A stretch of DNA of 64,000 bases. Source: Humibacillus xanthopallidus (GTDB lineage: Bacteria > Actinomycetota > Actinomycetes > Actinomycetales > Dermatophilaceae). The stretch covers positions 496,001 through 560,000 of the forward strand of contig NZ_VFPM01000001.1 of NCBI RefSeq assembly GCF_006716675.1. Direction: 5' to 3'. This document shows positions 37,132-45,654 of the stretch, in pieces (position 1 is the stretch's first letter; each line of letters opens with the position of its first letter). The position numbers were made by a program, and so were the translations under genes. The notes under the pieces are model-generated. The model saw only the letters and a list, made by a program, of their open reading frames with translations. It did not search any database and was not told where the DNA came from.

Positions 37132-37160
37132 GCTGGGCCGCATACGTGCTCGTGGGTTGA
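37128..37160 (+). CDS. Possible 10-residue coupled peptide after mrpG
   Basis: An ATG overlapping the mrpG stop (ATGA) opens a frame for MSWAAYVLVG and then TGA. The overlap is the same as at most other junctions in the operon. The sequence starts like a membrane helix. It may be the remnant of a lost small gene or chance. The TTGA of its stop is also the -35 box of the next promoter. Confidence 0.25.
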   Translation: MSWAAYVLVG

Positions 37161-37187
37161 CCTCAAGCGGGCTTGAATTCTTACGGT
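37157..37187 (+). promoter_or_regulatory. SoxR-type promoter of the ABC exporter operon
   Basis: TTGACC (37157-37162), a 19-bp spacer, then TACGGT (37182-37187). In the spacer lies CCTCAAG-CGGG-CTTGAAT (37161-37178), which matches the SoxR box CCTCAAG-N4-CTTGAGG at 12 of 14 arm positions. A 19-bp spacer with the dyad between -35 and -10 is the hallmark of MerR-family promoters. No soxR gene is in the window. Confidence 0.65.
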
Positions 37188-37193
37188 CTGGGC

Positions 37194-38972
37194 ATGACCC
37201 CAGCGGAAAATGGTGTGAGGCACGCCGCGCGGCGGCCTAAAATGAGGCAAGTGATCTCACTGCCCCACGCCGATCCCGGCACTCCCGACCTCGCCGGACC
37301 CACGGCATACCTGCGGTGGGTGGGCAAGGGGCAGTGGCGCACCCTCGTCGTCGCGATCACCTTCGGCATCGTGTGGCTCGTCAGCCAGGCACTCTTCCCC
37401 GCAGCGATGGGCAAGGCCATCGACGACGGCATCATCGGCGCCGACCCCGGCTCGCTACTCCTCTGGTGCGGCGTCCTCGTCGGTCTCGTCGTCGTCAGCG
37501 CCGTCTCTGGAGCGTTCCGCCACAAGTACGCCGTCGCCAACTGGCTGCAGGGCGCCTTCCGCTCGGCCCAGCTCATCGGCCACCACGCCGCCGACACCGG
37601 CGAGGCGCTGCCGCGAACGGTGCCGACCGGTGACGTCGTCGCCACCGTGAGCTCGGACGCGATGCGCATCGGCGGCCTCTACGACGTCACGGCGCGCTTC
37701 GTCGGCTCGATCGTCTCCTACGTCGTCGTCGCCCTCATCCTCCTGCACGCCTCGACGACGCTCGGGCTCGTCGTGCTCATCGGTGTGCCGGTGCTCGTCG
37801 CCTGCCTCAGCCTCATCGTGCGACCCCTCCAGCGGCGTCAGCTCGCGCAGCGCGAGGAGGCCGGTCGCCTCATCGGGCTGGGCGCCGACACCGTCGCCGG
37901 GCTGCGCGTGCTGCGCGGCATCGGCGGCGAGCACACCTTCCTTCAGCGGTATGCCGTGCAGTCCCAGTCCGTGCGCACCGTCGGCAACCGAGTCGCCGGC
38001 TACCAGGCGGCGCTCGACGCGGCGCAGGTGCTGCTGCCCGGCGTCTTCGTGCTCATCGTCGTCTGGCTCGGGGCCCGCTTCGCGATCGAAGGCGAGATCA
38101 CGGCCGGCCAGCTCGTCGCCTTCTACGGCTACACCGCCTTCCTCGTCATCCCGCTACGCACGGCGACCGAGATGGTCGACCGGGCGACGCGAGCGCACAT
38201 CGGGGCCGGGAAGCTCCTGCGCGTCCTGCGGGTGCAGCCCGACCAGGTCGAGTCGGCGCAGACGCGCCCCCTGCCGACGGTGCCGTCGCGCCTCGTGGAG
38301 CCGCACAGCGGCGTCAGCATCGAGCCCGGCCGCTTCACCGTCGTCGTGTCGGCACGCCCGGAGGACTCGGCGGCGCTGGCCGACCGGCTCGGGCGCTTCG
38401 GCTCGGAGGAGGACGGGGCGACCGAGGCTCGCCTGGGCGGCACCCGCCTGGCCGACGCGCCCCTGGCGGAGCTGCGGCGCCGGGTCGTCGTCTCGGAGAC
38501 CGACCCGCGCCTCTTCACCGGCACCCTGCGCGACGAGCTCGACCCGTGGGGCGTGCACGACGACGCGACGATCCTCGCCGCACTGTCCGTCGCGAGCGGC
38601 GACGATGTGCTCGAAGCGCTGCCCGGCGGGCTCGACAACGAGGTCGAGGAGCGCGGCCGGGCGTTCTCCGGAGGCCAGCGCCAGCGCCTCGCCCTCACCC
38701 GCGCCCTGCTGACCGACGCCGAGACGCTCGTGCTCGTCGAGCCGACGAGCGCCGTCGACGCCCACACCGAGGCGCGCATCGCGGCCAGGCTGACGCAGGC
38801 CCGGGCCGGGCGCACGACCGTCGTCATGTCGGCGAGCCCGCTCATCCTCGACCGCGCCGACGACGTCGTCTTCCTCCGTGACGGCCGAGCGGTCGCCACG
38901 GGCACCCACCAGCAGCTCATGACCGAGCGTCCCGACTACCGACGCACCGTCGTCCGAGGGGAGGAGGACTGA
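37194..38972 (+). CDS. ABC exporter half-transporter 1 (degenerate nucleotide-binding domain)
   Basis: 592 aa if translation begins at ATG 37194, which coincides with the predicted transcription start (leaderless). ATG 37242 and GTG 37251 (VISLPHADPG) are alternatives; family members usually begin near the latter. An N-terminal ABC exporter membrane domain with six helices is followed by a nucleotide-binding domain. No Walker A is present: the region reads RFTVVVSARPEDSAAL. The signature FSGGQRQRLALTRALL (near 490) is canonical, but Walker B is LVLVEPTS. It therefore depends on its partner for ATP hydrolysis. One base of overlap (TGATG) joins it to the next gene. Confidence 0.9.
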   Translation: MTPAENGVRHAARRPKMRQVISLPHADPGTPDLAGPTAYLRWVGKGQWRTLVVAITFGIVWLVSQALFPAAMGKAIDDGIIGADPGSLLLWCGVLVGLVVVSAVSGAFRHKYAVANWLQGAFRSAQLIGHHAADTGEALPRTVPTGDVVATVSSDAMRIGGLYDVTARFVGSIVSYVVVALILLHASTTLGLVVLIGVPVLVACLSLIVRPLQRRQLAQREEAGRLIGLGADTVAGLRVLRGIGGEHTFLQRYAVQSQSVRTVGNRVAGYQAALDAAQVLLPGVFVLIVVWLGARFAIEGEITAGQLVAFYGYTAFLVIPLRTATEMVDRATRAHIGAGKLLRVLRVQPDQVESAQTRPLPTVPSRLVEPHSGVSIEPGRFTVVVSARPEDSAALADRLGRFGSEEDGATEARLGGTRLADAPLAELRRRVVVSETDPRLFTGTLRDELDPWGVHDDATILAALSVASGDDVLEALPGGLDNEVEERGRAFSGGQRQRLALTRALLTDAETLVLVEPTSAVDAHTEARIAARLTQARAGRTTVVMSASPLILDRADDVVFLRDGRAVATGTHQQLMTERPDYRRTVVRGEED

Positions 38973-40747
38973 TGACGACCACGGCGACACCAGCCACCCG
39001 CGCCCTGCCCGTCGCCGACACCGCGTCGGTCCGGGCACACACCCGCGGGCTGCTCCGCCGGCACCGGGGCAGCCTCCTGCGGGTCATCGGCCTGCACTCG
39101 ATCGCGGCGGTCGCGGCTCTCGTCGCGCCACGCGTCATCGGCCTGCTCGTCGACGAGATCAGCAGCGGGCGCTCGCTCGAGGTCGTCAACACGCTGGCCC
39201 TGTGGATCGCCGGTGCGGTGGTCGTGCAGACGGTCGTCACGTGGTTCGCGCGGCGGGCCTCCTTCGTCATGGGCGAGACCGTCTTCGCCGAGCTGCGCGA
39301 GCAGTTCATGGGCCGCGTCGTGGAGCTGCCGCTGTCGACGGTCGAGCGCGCGGGCACGGGCGACCTCGTCTCGCGCACGACGAACGACGTCGAGGCGCTC
39401 TCGCACGTCATCCGCTTCGGGGTGCCCTCGATCTTCGTCGGTGCCGTGACGACGGCGATCACCGTCATCGCCGCCTTCGTCACCGGCTGGCAGGTCGCCC
39501 TCGCCGTCATCGTCGGCGTGCCGATCCTCGTGCTGTCGACGCGTCGCTACCTGCGCCACGCGCCGGAGGGGTACCTGCGCGAGCGGGCGACCTATGCCGT
39601 CCTCAACGGGGTCGTCACCGAGTCGGCCGACGGGGCGCGCACCGTCGACGCCCTCCGCCTCTCGGCGCGGCGCCGACGGCGCATGGACGAGGCGCTCGGC
39701 GACTGCTACGACGCCGAGATCTACACCCTCCGTCTGCGCATGCGGTGGTTCCCGTCCGTGGAGTTCGCCTTCTTCATGCCGGTCGCCGTCACCCTGCTCT
39801 GGGGTGGGTGGCTCATCTCCCGGGACGTCGCGACGATCGGCACGGTGACCGCGGTCGCGCTCTACGTGCAGCAGATGGCCGGCCCGCTCGACGAGCTCAT
39901 CTCGTGGCTCGACGAGATCCAGGTCGGTGCGACCTCGCTGGCGCGTGTCATCGGCATCGCCGACGTCCCGCCCGACCGCGCCGCCACCGGGGAGGAGCCG
40001 GCCGACGACCACCTCGAGGTCGACGACGTGCACTACTCCTACCGTGCCGGCCGCGACGTCCTGCGCGGCGTGTCGCTCGACCTGCGACCCGGCGAACGGC
40101 TCGCGATCGTCGGGCCCTCCGGAGCGGGGAAGTCGACGCTCGGCCGACTCATGGCAGGCATCGACGGGCCGCGGACCGGGCGCGTCGACGTCGGCGGGGT
40201 GCGACTCGTCGACCTCGAGCTCGCGCAGCTGCGCGGCCAGGTCGCGCTCGTCACGCAGGAGCACCACGTCTTCGTCGGCACCCTCGAGGACAACCTGCGT
40301 CTGGCCAGGCCCGAGGCGAGCAGGGAGCAGCTGCTCGACGCCCTCGCTGCGGTCGATGCGCAGGAATGGGCAGAGGGGCTGCCGCAGGGGCTCGACACCC
40401 TCGTCGGGTCCGGCGGCGTGCGACTGACCGAGCCACAGGCCCAGCAGCTGGCCCTAGCCCGGCTCGTCCTCGCCGACCCGCACACCCTCGTGCTCGACGA
40501 GGCGACGTCGCTGCTCGACCCGCGTGCCGCGCGGCACCTCGAGCGGTCGCTCGCGGCCGTCGTCGAGGGCCGCACCGTCGTCGCCATCGCGCACCGGCTC
40601 ATGACGGCTCACGACGCCGACCGGGTCTGCGTCGTCGAGGACGGGCTCATCAGCGAGATCGGCTCACACGAAGAGCTGCTCGCCGCCGACGGACCGTATG
40701 CCGCTCTCTGGCGCTCCTGGCGCGACGAGCCCCAACCCGTCCGCTGA
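38972..40747 (+). CDS. ABC exporter half-transporter 2 (catalytic partner)
   Basis: 591 aa. Membrane domain with six helices in residues 30-310, then a nucleotide-binding domain: Walker A GPSGAGKST near 381, Q-loop VTQEHH, Walker B LVLDEATSLLD near 506, and switch His in AIAHRLM. The signature motif is degenerate (LTEPQAQQLALARL). Its good Walker motifs and the good signature of half-transporter 1 combine into one complete ATP site, the normal design of asymmetric heterodimeric exporters. The SoxR-type promoter suggests export of redox-active or toxic compounds; SoxR of Streptomyces coelicolor also controls an ABC transporter. Confidence 0.93.
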   Translation: MTTTATPATRALPVADTASVRAHTRGLLRRHRGSLLRVIGLHSIAAVAALVAPRVIGLLVDEISSGRSLEVVNTLALWIAGAVVVQTVVTWFARRASFVMGETVFAELREQFMGRVVELPLSTVERAGTGDLVSRTTNDVEALSHVIRFGVPSIFVGAVTTAITVIAAFVTGWQVALAVIVGVPILVLSTRRYLRHAPEGYLRERATYAVLNGVVTESADGARTVDALRLSARRRRRMDEALGDCYDAEIYTLRLRMRWFPSVEFAFFMPVAVTLLWGGWLISRDVATIGTVTAVALYVQQMAGPLDELISWLDEIQVGATSLARVIGIADVPPDRAATGEEPADDHLEVDDVHYSYRAGRDVLRGVSLDLRPGERLAIVGPSGAGKSTLGRLMAGIDGPRTGRVDVGGVRLVDLELAQLRGQVALVTQEHHVFVGTLEDNLRLARPEASREQLLDALAAVDAQEWAEGLPQGLDTLVGSGGVRLTEPQAQQLALARLVLADPHTLVLDEATSLLDPRAARHLERSLAAVVEGRTVVAIAHRLMTAHDADRVCVVEDGLISEIGSHEELLAADGPYAALWRSWRDEPQPVR

Positions 40748-40753
40748 CCCCCA

Positions 40754-40815
40754 CTCCCCGATTCGAGGTGATCCTGGGCCCCACGTGGGCGTCGGCATCA
40801 CCTCGAATCAGGGAG
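40754..40815. repeat. Palindromic element with CACGTG core, copy 2
   Basis: CTCCCCGATTCGAGGTGAT (40754-40772) pairs with ATCACCTCGAATCAGGGAG (40797-40815) at 18 of 19 positions. CCCACGTGGG lies in the centre (40780-40789). Same design as 944-992. It sits between convergent genes, 6 bp after the exporter stop codon, and can serve as a terminator for it. Confidence 0.75.
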
Positions 40816-40975
40816 AGAACAGGAGCGAATCGGGCGTAACCCTCGCCGCGGTGGCTCGTTGTCAGGGTGGCGCGGTCGGCCCGGACCCCTTGTGGTCGGC
40901 CTGCGCCCGGGTGGGGTCGTCTCTGAGGGGTGACGGCCCCGCCCACCCTGGTTCGTGGCCGACGCAGGCCGCGGC
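40816..40975. other. Intergenic gap with further short inverted repeats
   Basis: Between the palindrome and the choD-like stop codon. Contains CAGGGTGG/CCACCCTG and GTCGGCCTGCG/CGCAGGCC pairs that could fold into one branched structure. No gene is seen. Confidence 0.4.
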
Positions 40976-42694
40976 TCAGGCGACGGGTCGCTCCTCCTCG
41001 AAGGGACGCCCCGCTTCGACGCCGCGATCCCCCTCGAGGCGGACATACGGCTCACCCTGCCCCGGCCGCAGGTCCTGCTCGCCCCGCGCCGGCCACAGCG
41101 ACATCGCCCGCTCGGCCTGTGCCGTGATCGTGAGGCTGGGGTTGACGCCGAGGTTGGCCGACACGGCAGCTCCGTCGACGACGTGCAGGCCCGGGTAGCC
41201 CCACACGCGGTGGTACGGGTCGATGACCCCCTGCTCGGGCGAGTCCGAGATGACCGCGCCCCCGAGGAAGTGCGCCGTCATCGGGATGTCGAGCACCTCA
41301 CCGACCGACGACCCGGGGAAGGCCCGCTCCCCCGTCGTCCGCTCGAGGCCCGCAGCGAGCTCGCGCACCGCCTCGTTGCCCTGGGGGATGTAGGTCGGGT
41401 TCGGCGCCCCGTGACCCTGCCTCGACGTGAGGTGCCAGCCGAACAGCCCGCGCGCCCGCGACACCGTGATCGAGTTGTCCGACGTCTGCATGACGAGGGC
41501 GATGACCGATCGCTCGCTCCAGCGCCGGTTCGACAGCGACCGCGCGAGCAGAACGGGGTGGCGGGCCGCCTTGCCCGCGAAGCGTGCCCACCGGGGTATG
41601 CCGCCCCCGCCGTCGACCTGCATCACCGCGAGAGCGCCCATGAGGTTCGACCCCTTGCCGTAGCGGACGTTCTCGAGATGGGTCGTCTCGTCGACGTGGA
41701 AGCTCGACGTGATCGCCACGCCACGGGTGAGGTCGACCTCCCGGGGCACCCGCTTGGTCATCGCCCCACCCAGCGCCTCGGAGTTCGTCCGGGTCAGCTC
41801 GCCGAGCCGGTCCGAGACACGCGGGAGCCCCCGCCCCTCCGGCTGCGCCTTCATCGCCTGGAGCAGCTGCGCGGTTCCCCACGCCCCCGCGGCGACGACG
41901 ACCTGGCCCGCGGTCACGGTGCGCTCCCCCGCCCGGCGGCGACCCCACGCTCCGCTGCGGACGGTCGTCACGGCATACCCCTGCTCGGGCGACGCCGGGT
42001 CGAGCGGACGCACCCGCGTCACCGTGCGCAACGGTTCGATGGTCACGCCGCGACGCTCGGCGAGGGCGAGGTAGTTCTTGACGAGGGTGTTCTTGGCGCC
42101 GACGCGGCAGCCGACCATGCAGTTGCCGCACTCCGTGCACCCCGTGCGTGCCGGGCCCTCGCCGCCGAAGTAGGGGTCGGGCACGCGGCGCCCGGGCTCG
42201 CCGAAGAAGACGCCGACGGGGGTCTTGCGGAAGGTGTCGCCGACGCCGAGTGCTGTCGCCGTGTCGCGCATGAGCTGCTCGACCGGCCCGTCGCACGGGT
42301 TCTGCACGACACCGAGCATGCGCTGGGCCGTCGCGTAGTGCGGCGCGAGCTCGGCCTGCCAGTCGGTGATGTGCCCCCACTGCCGGTCGCGGAAGAACGG
42401 CGCGGGCGGCACGTAGAGGGTGTTGGCGTAGTTGAGCGAGCCGCCACCCACGCCGGCCCCCGCGAGGACGACGACGTCGGGGAGGCGGTGGATCCGCTGC
42501 ACGCCGAAGAGCCCGAGCCGCGGTGCCCAGACGTAGCGGCGGACGTCCCAGCTCGTGCGGGCGAAGTCCTCGTCCTCGAAGCGGCGACCCGCCTCGTAGA
42601 CGTGGACGCCGTAGCCCTTCTCGGCGAGACGGAGTGCCGCGACCGAGCCACCGAAGCCCGAGCCGATGACGACGACGTCGTGGTCAAAGCTCAT
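40976..42694 (-). CDS. choD: FAD-dependent GMC-type oxidoreductase, ChoD-like
   Basis: 572 aa, close to the 578 aa of M. tuberculosis ChoD, and followed by guaB3 and guaB as there. FAD-binding GSGFGGSVAALRLAEKGY at 11-28, the GAGVGGGSLNYAN segment near 79, a cysteine-rich stretch GCTECGNCMVGCRVGAKN near 182, and the GMC C-terminal block (HFLGGAVI, VWGYPGLHVVDGAAVSANLG VNPS). Relatives are called cholesterol oxidase, but many do not oxidise cholesterol, and the four-cysteine motif sets this group apart from secreted cholesterol oxidases. Sterol activity is therefore inferred from synteny only. Confidence 0.85.
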   Translation of the reverse strand: MSFDHDVVVIGSGFGGSVAALRLAEKGYGVHVYEAGRRFEDEDFARTSWDVRRYVWAPRLGLFGVQRIHRLPDVVVLAGAGVGGGSLNYANTLYVPPAPFFRDRQWGHITDWQAELAPHYATAQRMLGVVQNPCDGPVEQLMRDTATALGVGDTFRKTPVGVFFGEPGRRVPDPYFGGEGPARTGCTECGNCMVGCRVGAKNTLVKNYLALAERRGVTIEPLRTVTRVRPLDPASPEQGYAVTTVRSGAWGRRRAGERTVTAGQVVVAAGAWGTAQLLQAMKAQPEGRGLPRVSDRLGELTRTNSEALGGAMTKRVPREVDLTRGVAITSSFHVDETTHLENVRYGKGSNLMGALAVMQVDGGGGIPRWARFAGKAARHPVLLARSLSNRRWSERSVIALVMQTSDNSITVSRARGLFGWHLTSRQGHGAPNPTYIPQGNEAVRELAAGLERTTGERAFPGSSVGEVLDIPMTAHFLGGAVISDSPEQGVIDPYHRVWGYPGLHVVDGAAVSANLGVNPSLTITAQAERAMSLWPARGEQDLRPGQGEPYVRLEGDRGVEAGRPFEEERPVA

Positions 42695-42752
42695 GCCCGC
42701 AGCCTACGGACGGCAGGCCACCTGTGGCTACCGATCGGTAATAACGGTTGGC

Positions 42753-43874
42753 TCAGGCGCCGAGATAGGGCGACACGACAACCTCGACGCGCTGGAACTC
42801 CTTGACGTCGGAGTAGCCCGTCGTCGCCATCGCGCGGCGCAGGGCCCCGATGATGTTCGTCGTGCCGTCGGCCTGCCGGCCCGGCCCGAAGAGGATCTCC
42901 TCGAGCGAGGCGTGCGCGCCCAGCTCGATGCGCTCGCCGCGGGGCAGCTCCGGGTGGTGCGCCTCGGGGCCCCAGTGGTAGCCGGCGCCGGGGGCATCGC
43001 TCGCCCGGGCGAGGGCGGCTCCGAGCATCACCGCGTCGGCGCCGCAGGCGACCGCCTTGACGATGTCACCCGACGTGCCGACACCGCCGTCGGCGATGAC
43101 GTGGACGTAGCGGCCGCCTGACTCGTCGAGGTAGTCGCGACGGGCCGCGGCGACGTCGGCGACCGCCGACGCCATGGGCGCGTGGATCCCGAGGGTCGTG
43201 CGCGTCGTGTGCGCGGCCCCGCCGCCGAAGCCGACGAGGACGCCGGCCGCGCCCGTGCGCATGAGGTGCAGGGCCGCCGTGTAGGAGGCCGCGCCGCCGA
43301 CGATGACCGGGACGTCGAGCTCGTAGATGAAGCGCTTGAGGTTGAGCGGCTCGGCCCGGCCCGACACGTGCTCCGCCGAGACCGTCGTGCCACGGATGAC
43401 GAAGAGGTCGACCCCGGCGTCGACGACGGTCTTCCAGTGCTGCTGGGTGCGCTGCGGCGACAGGGCGCCGGCGACGGTGACCCCCGCCTCACGCAGCTCG
43501 CGCAACCGCTCGGTGATGAGCTCGGGCTTGATCGGCTCGGCGTAGATCTGCTGCATGCGCGACGTCGCGGCCCCGGGCTCGAGCGCGGCGATCTCGGCGA
43601 GCTGCGTCGCCGGGTCCTCGTAGCGCGTCCACAGACCCTCGAGGTCGAGCACCGGCAGCACGCCGAGCTGGCCGAGTGCGATGGCGGTCTCGGGCGAGAC
43701 GACCGAGTCCATCGGGGCCGCCATGACCGGGATGTCGAAGTGGTAGGCGTCGATCTGCCACGACACCGAGACCTCCTCGGGGTCGCGGGTGCGCCGGGAG
43801 GGCACGACAGCGATGTCGTCGAAGGAGTAGGCGCGCCGTCCGCGCTTGCCTCGGCCAATCTCGATCTCGGTCAC
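42753..43874 (-). CDS. guaB3: IMP dehydrogenase-related protein GuaB3
   Basis: 373 aa. TIM-barrel of the IMPDH/GMP reductase family without CBS domains. MAAPMDSVVSPETAIALGQLG, HVIADGGVGTSGDIVKAVACGADAVMLG (phosphate-binding loop) and the NIIGALRRAM tail are clear. At the place of the IMPDH loop GxGSICTT this protein reads GFGGGAAHTTRTTLG, so the catalytic cysteine is absent. It should not be an ordinary IMP dehydrogenase. The actinobacterial GuaB3 group is always next to guaB, as here, and its reaction is not settled. Confidence 0.92.
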   Translation of the reverse strand: MTEIEIGRGKRGRRAYSFDDIAVVPSRRTRDPEEVSVSWQIDAYHFDIPVMAAPMDSVVSPETAIALGQLGVLPVLDLEGLWTRYEDPATQLAEIAALEPGAATSRMQQIYAEPIKPELITERLRELREAGVTVAGALSPQRTQQHWKTVVDAGVDLFVIRGTTVSAEHVSGRAEPLNLKRFIYELDVPVIVGGAASYTAALHLMRTGAAGVLVGFGGGAAHTTRTTLGIHAPMASAVADVAAARRDYLDESGGRYVHVIADGGVGTSGDIVKAVACGADAVMLGAALARASDAPGAGYHWGPEAHHPELPRGERIELGAHASLEEILFGPGRQADGTTNIIGALRRAMATTGYSDVKEFQRVEVVVSPYLGA

Positions 43875-43903
43875 CGGGCCAGCCTATCGACCCACCCCGA
43901 CGA

Positions 43904-43946
43904 CGGCGTATGCCGTCCGGCGGGCTCAGCCGGACGGCATACGCCG
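43904..43946 (-). terminator. Terminator or hairpin between guaB and guaB3, built on GTATGCC
   Basis: Perfect 18-bp stem: CGGCGTATGCCGTCCGGC on the left, GCCGGACGGCATACGCCG on the right, with a 7-base loop. It is the longest perfect hairpin in the window. Each arm holds one copy of the heptamer. It lies 30 bp before the guaB3 start in transcript direction, so guaB3 probably has its own promoter or depends on read-through. Confidence 0.8.
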
Positions 43947-43968
43947 CCCGTCGGCTGCGCCCCGTGCC

Positions 43969-44010
43969 GTCGAGTGCCCACTTTCCGACGTCGAGAACTG
44001 AGCACTCGAC
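43969..44010. repeat. 42-bp palindrome, copy 1
   Basis: Whole-length imperfect palindrome: GTCGAGTGC and GCACTCGAC at the ends, GACGTC in the centre, 17 of 21 positions paired. Its twin at 44033-44074 differs at one base of 42. Confidence 0.85.
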
Positions 44011-44032
44011 CTCAACCCCGGGATCCCGGATG

Positions 44033-44074
44033 GTCGAGTGCCCACTCTCCGACGTCGAGAACTGAGCACTCGAC
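44033..44074. repeat. 42-bp palindrome, copy 2
   Basis: Nearly identical to 43969-44010 (one T/C change), after a 22-bp spacer. It ends 7 bases from the guaB stop codon, so the pair can form successive hairpins in the guaB transcript tail. Confidence 0.85.
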
Positions 44075-44081
44075 CGGGTGG

Positions 44082-45608
<1,527 letters not shown>

Positions 45609-45654
45609 CTACGTGCCTCGTGCCGAGGCCCTGACCACGGCCGGCGGGGGTGGA

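Noticed and set aside
40754..40815. ParB parS site or other partition site at the CACGTG palindrome
   Set aside because: The parS consensus TGTTTCACGTGAAACA is not matched outside the central CACGTG.
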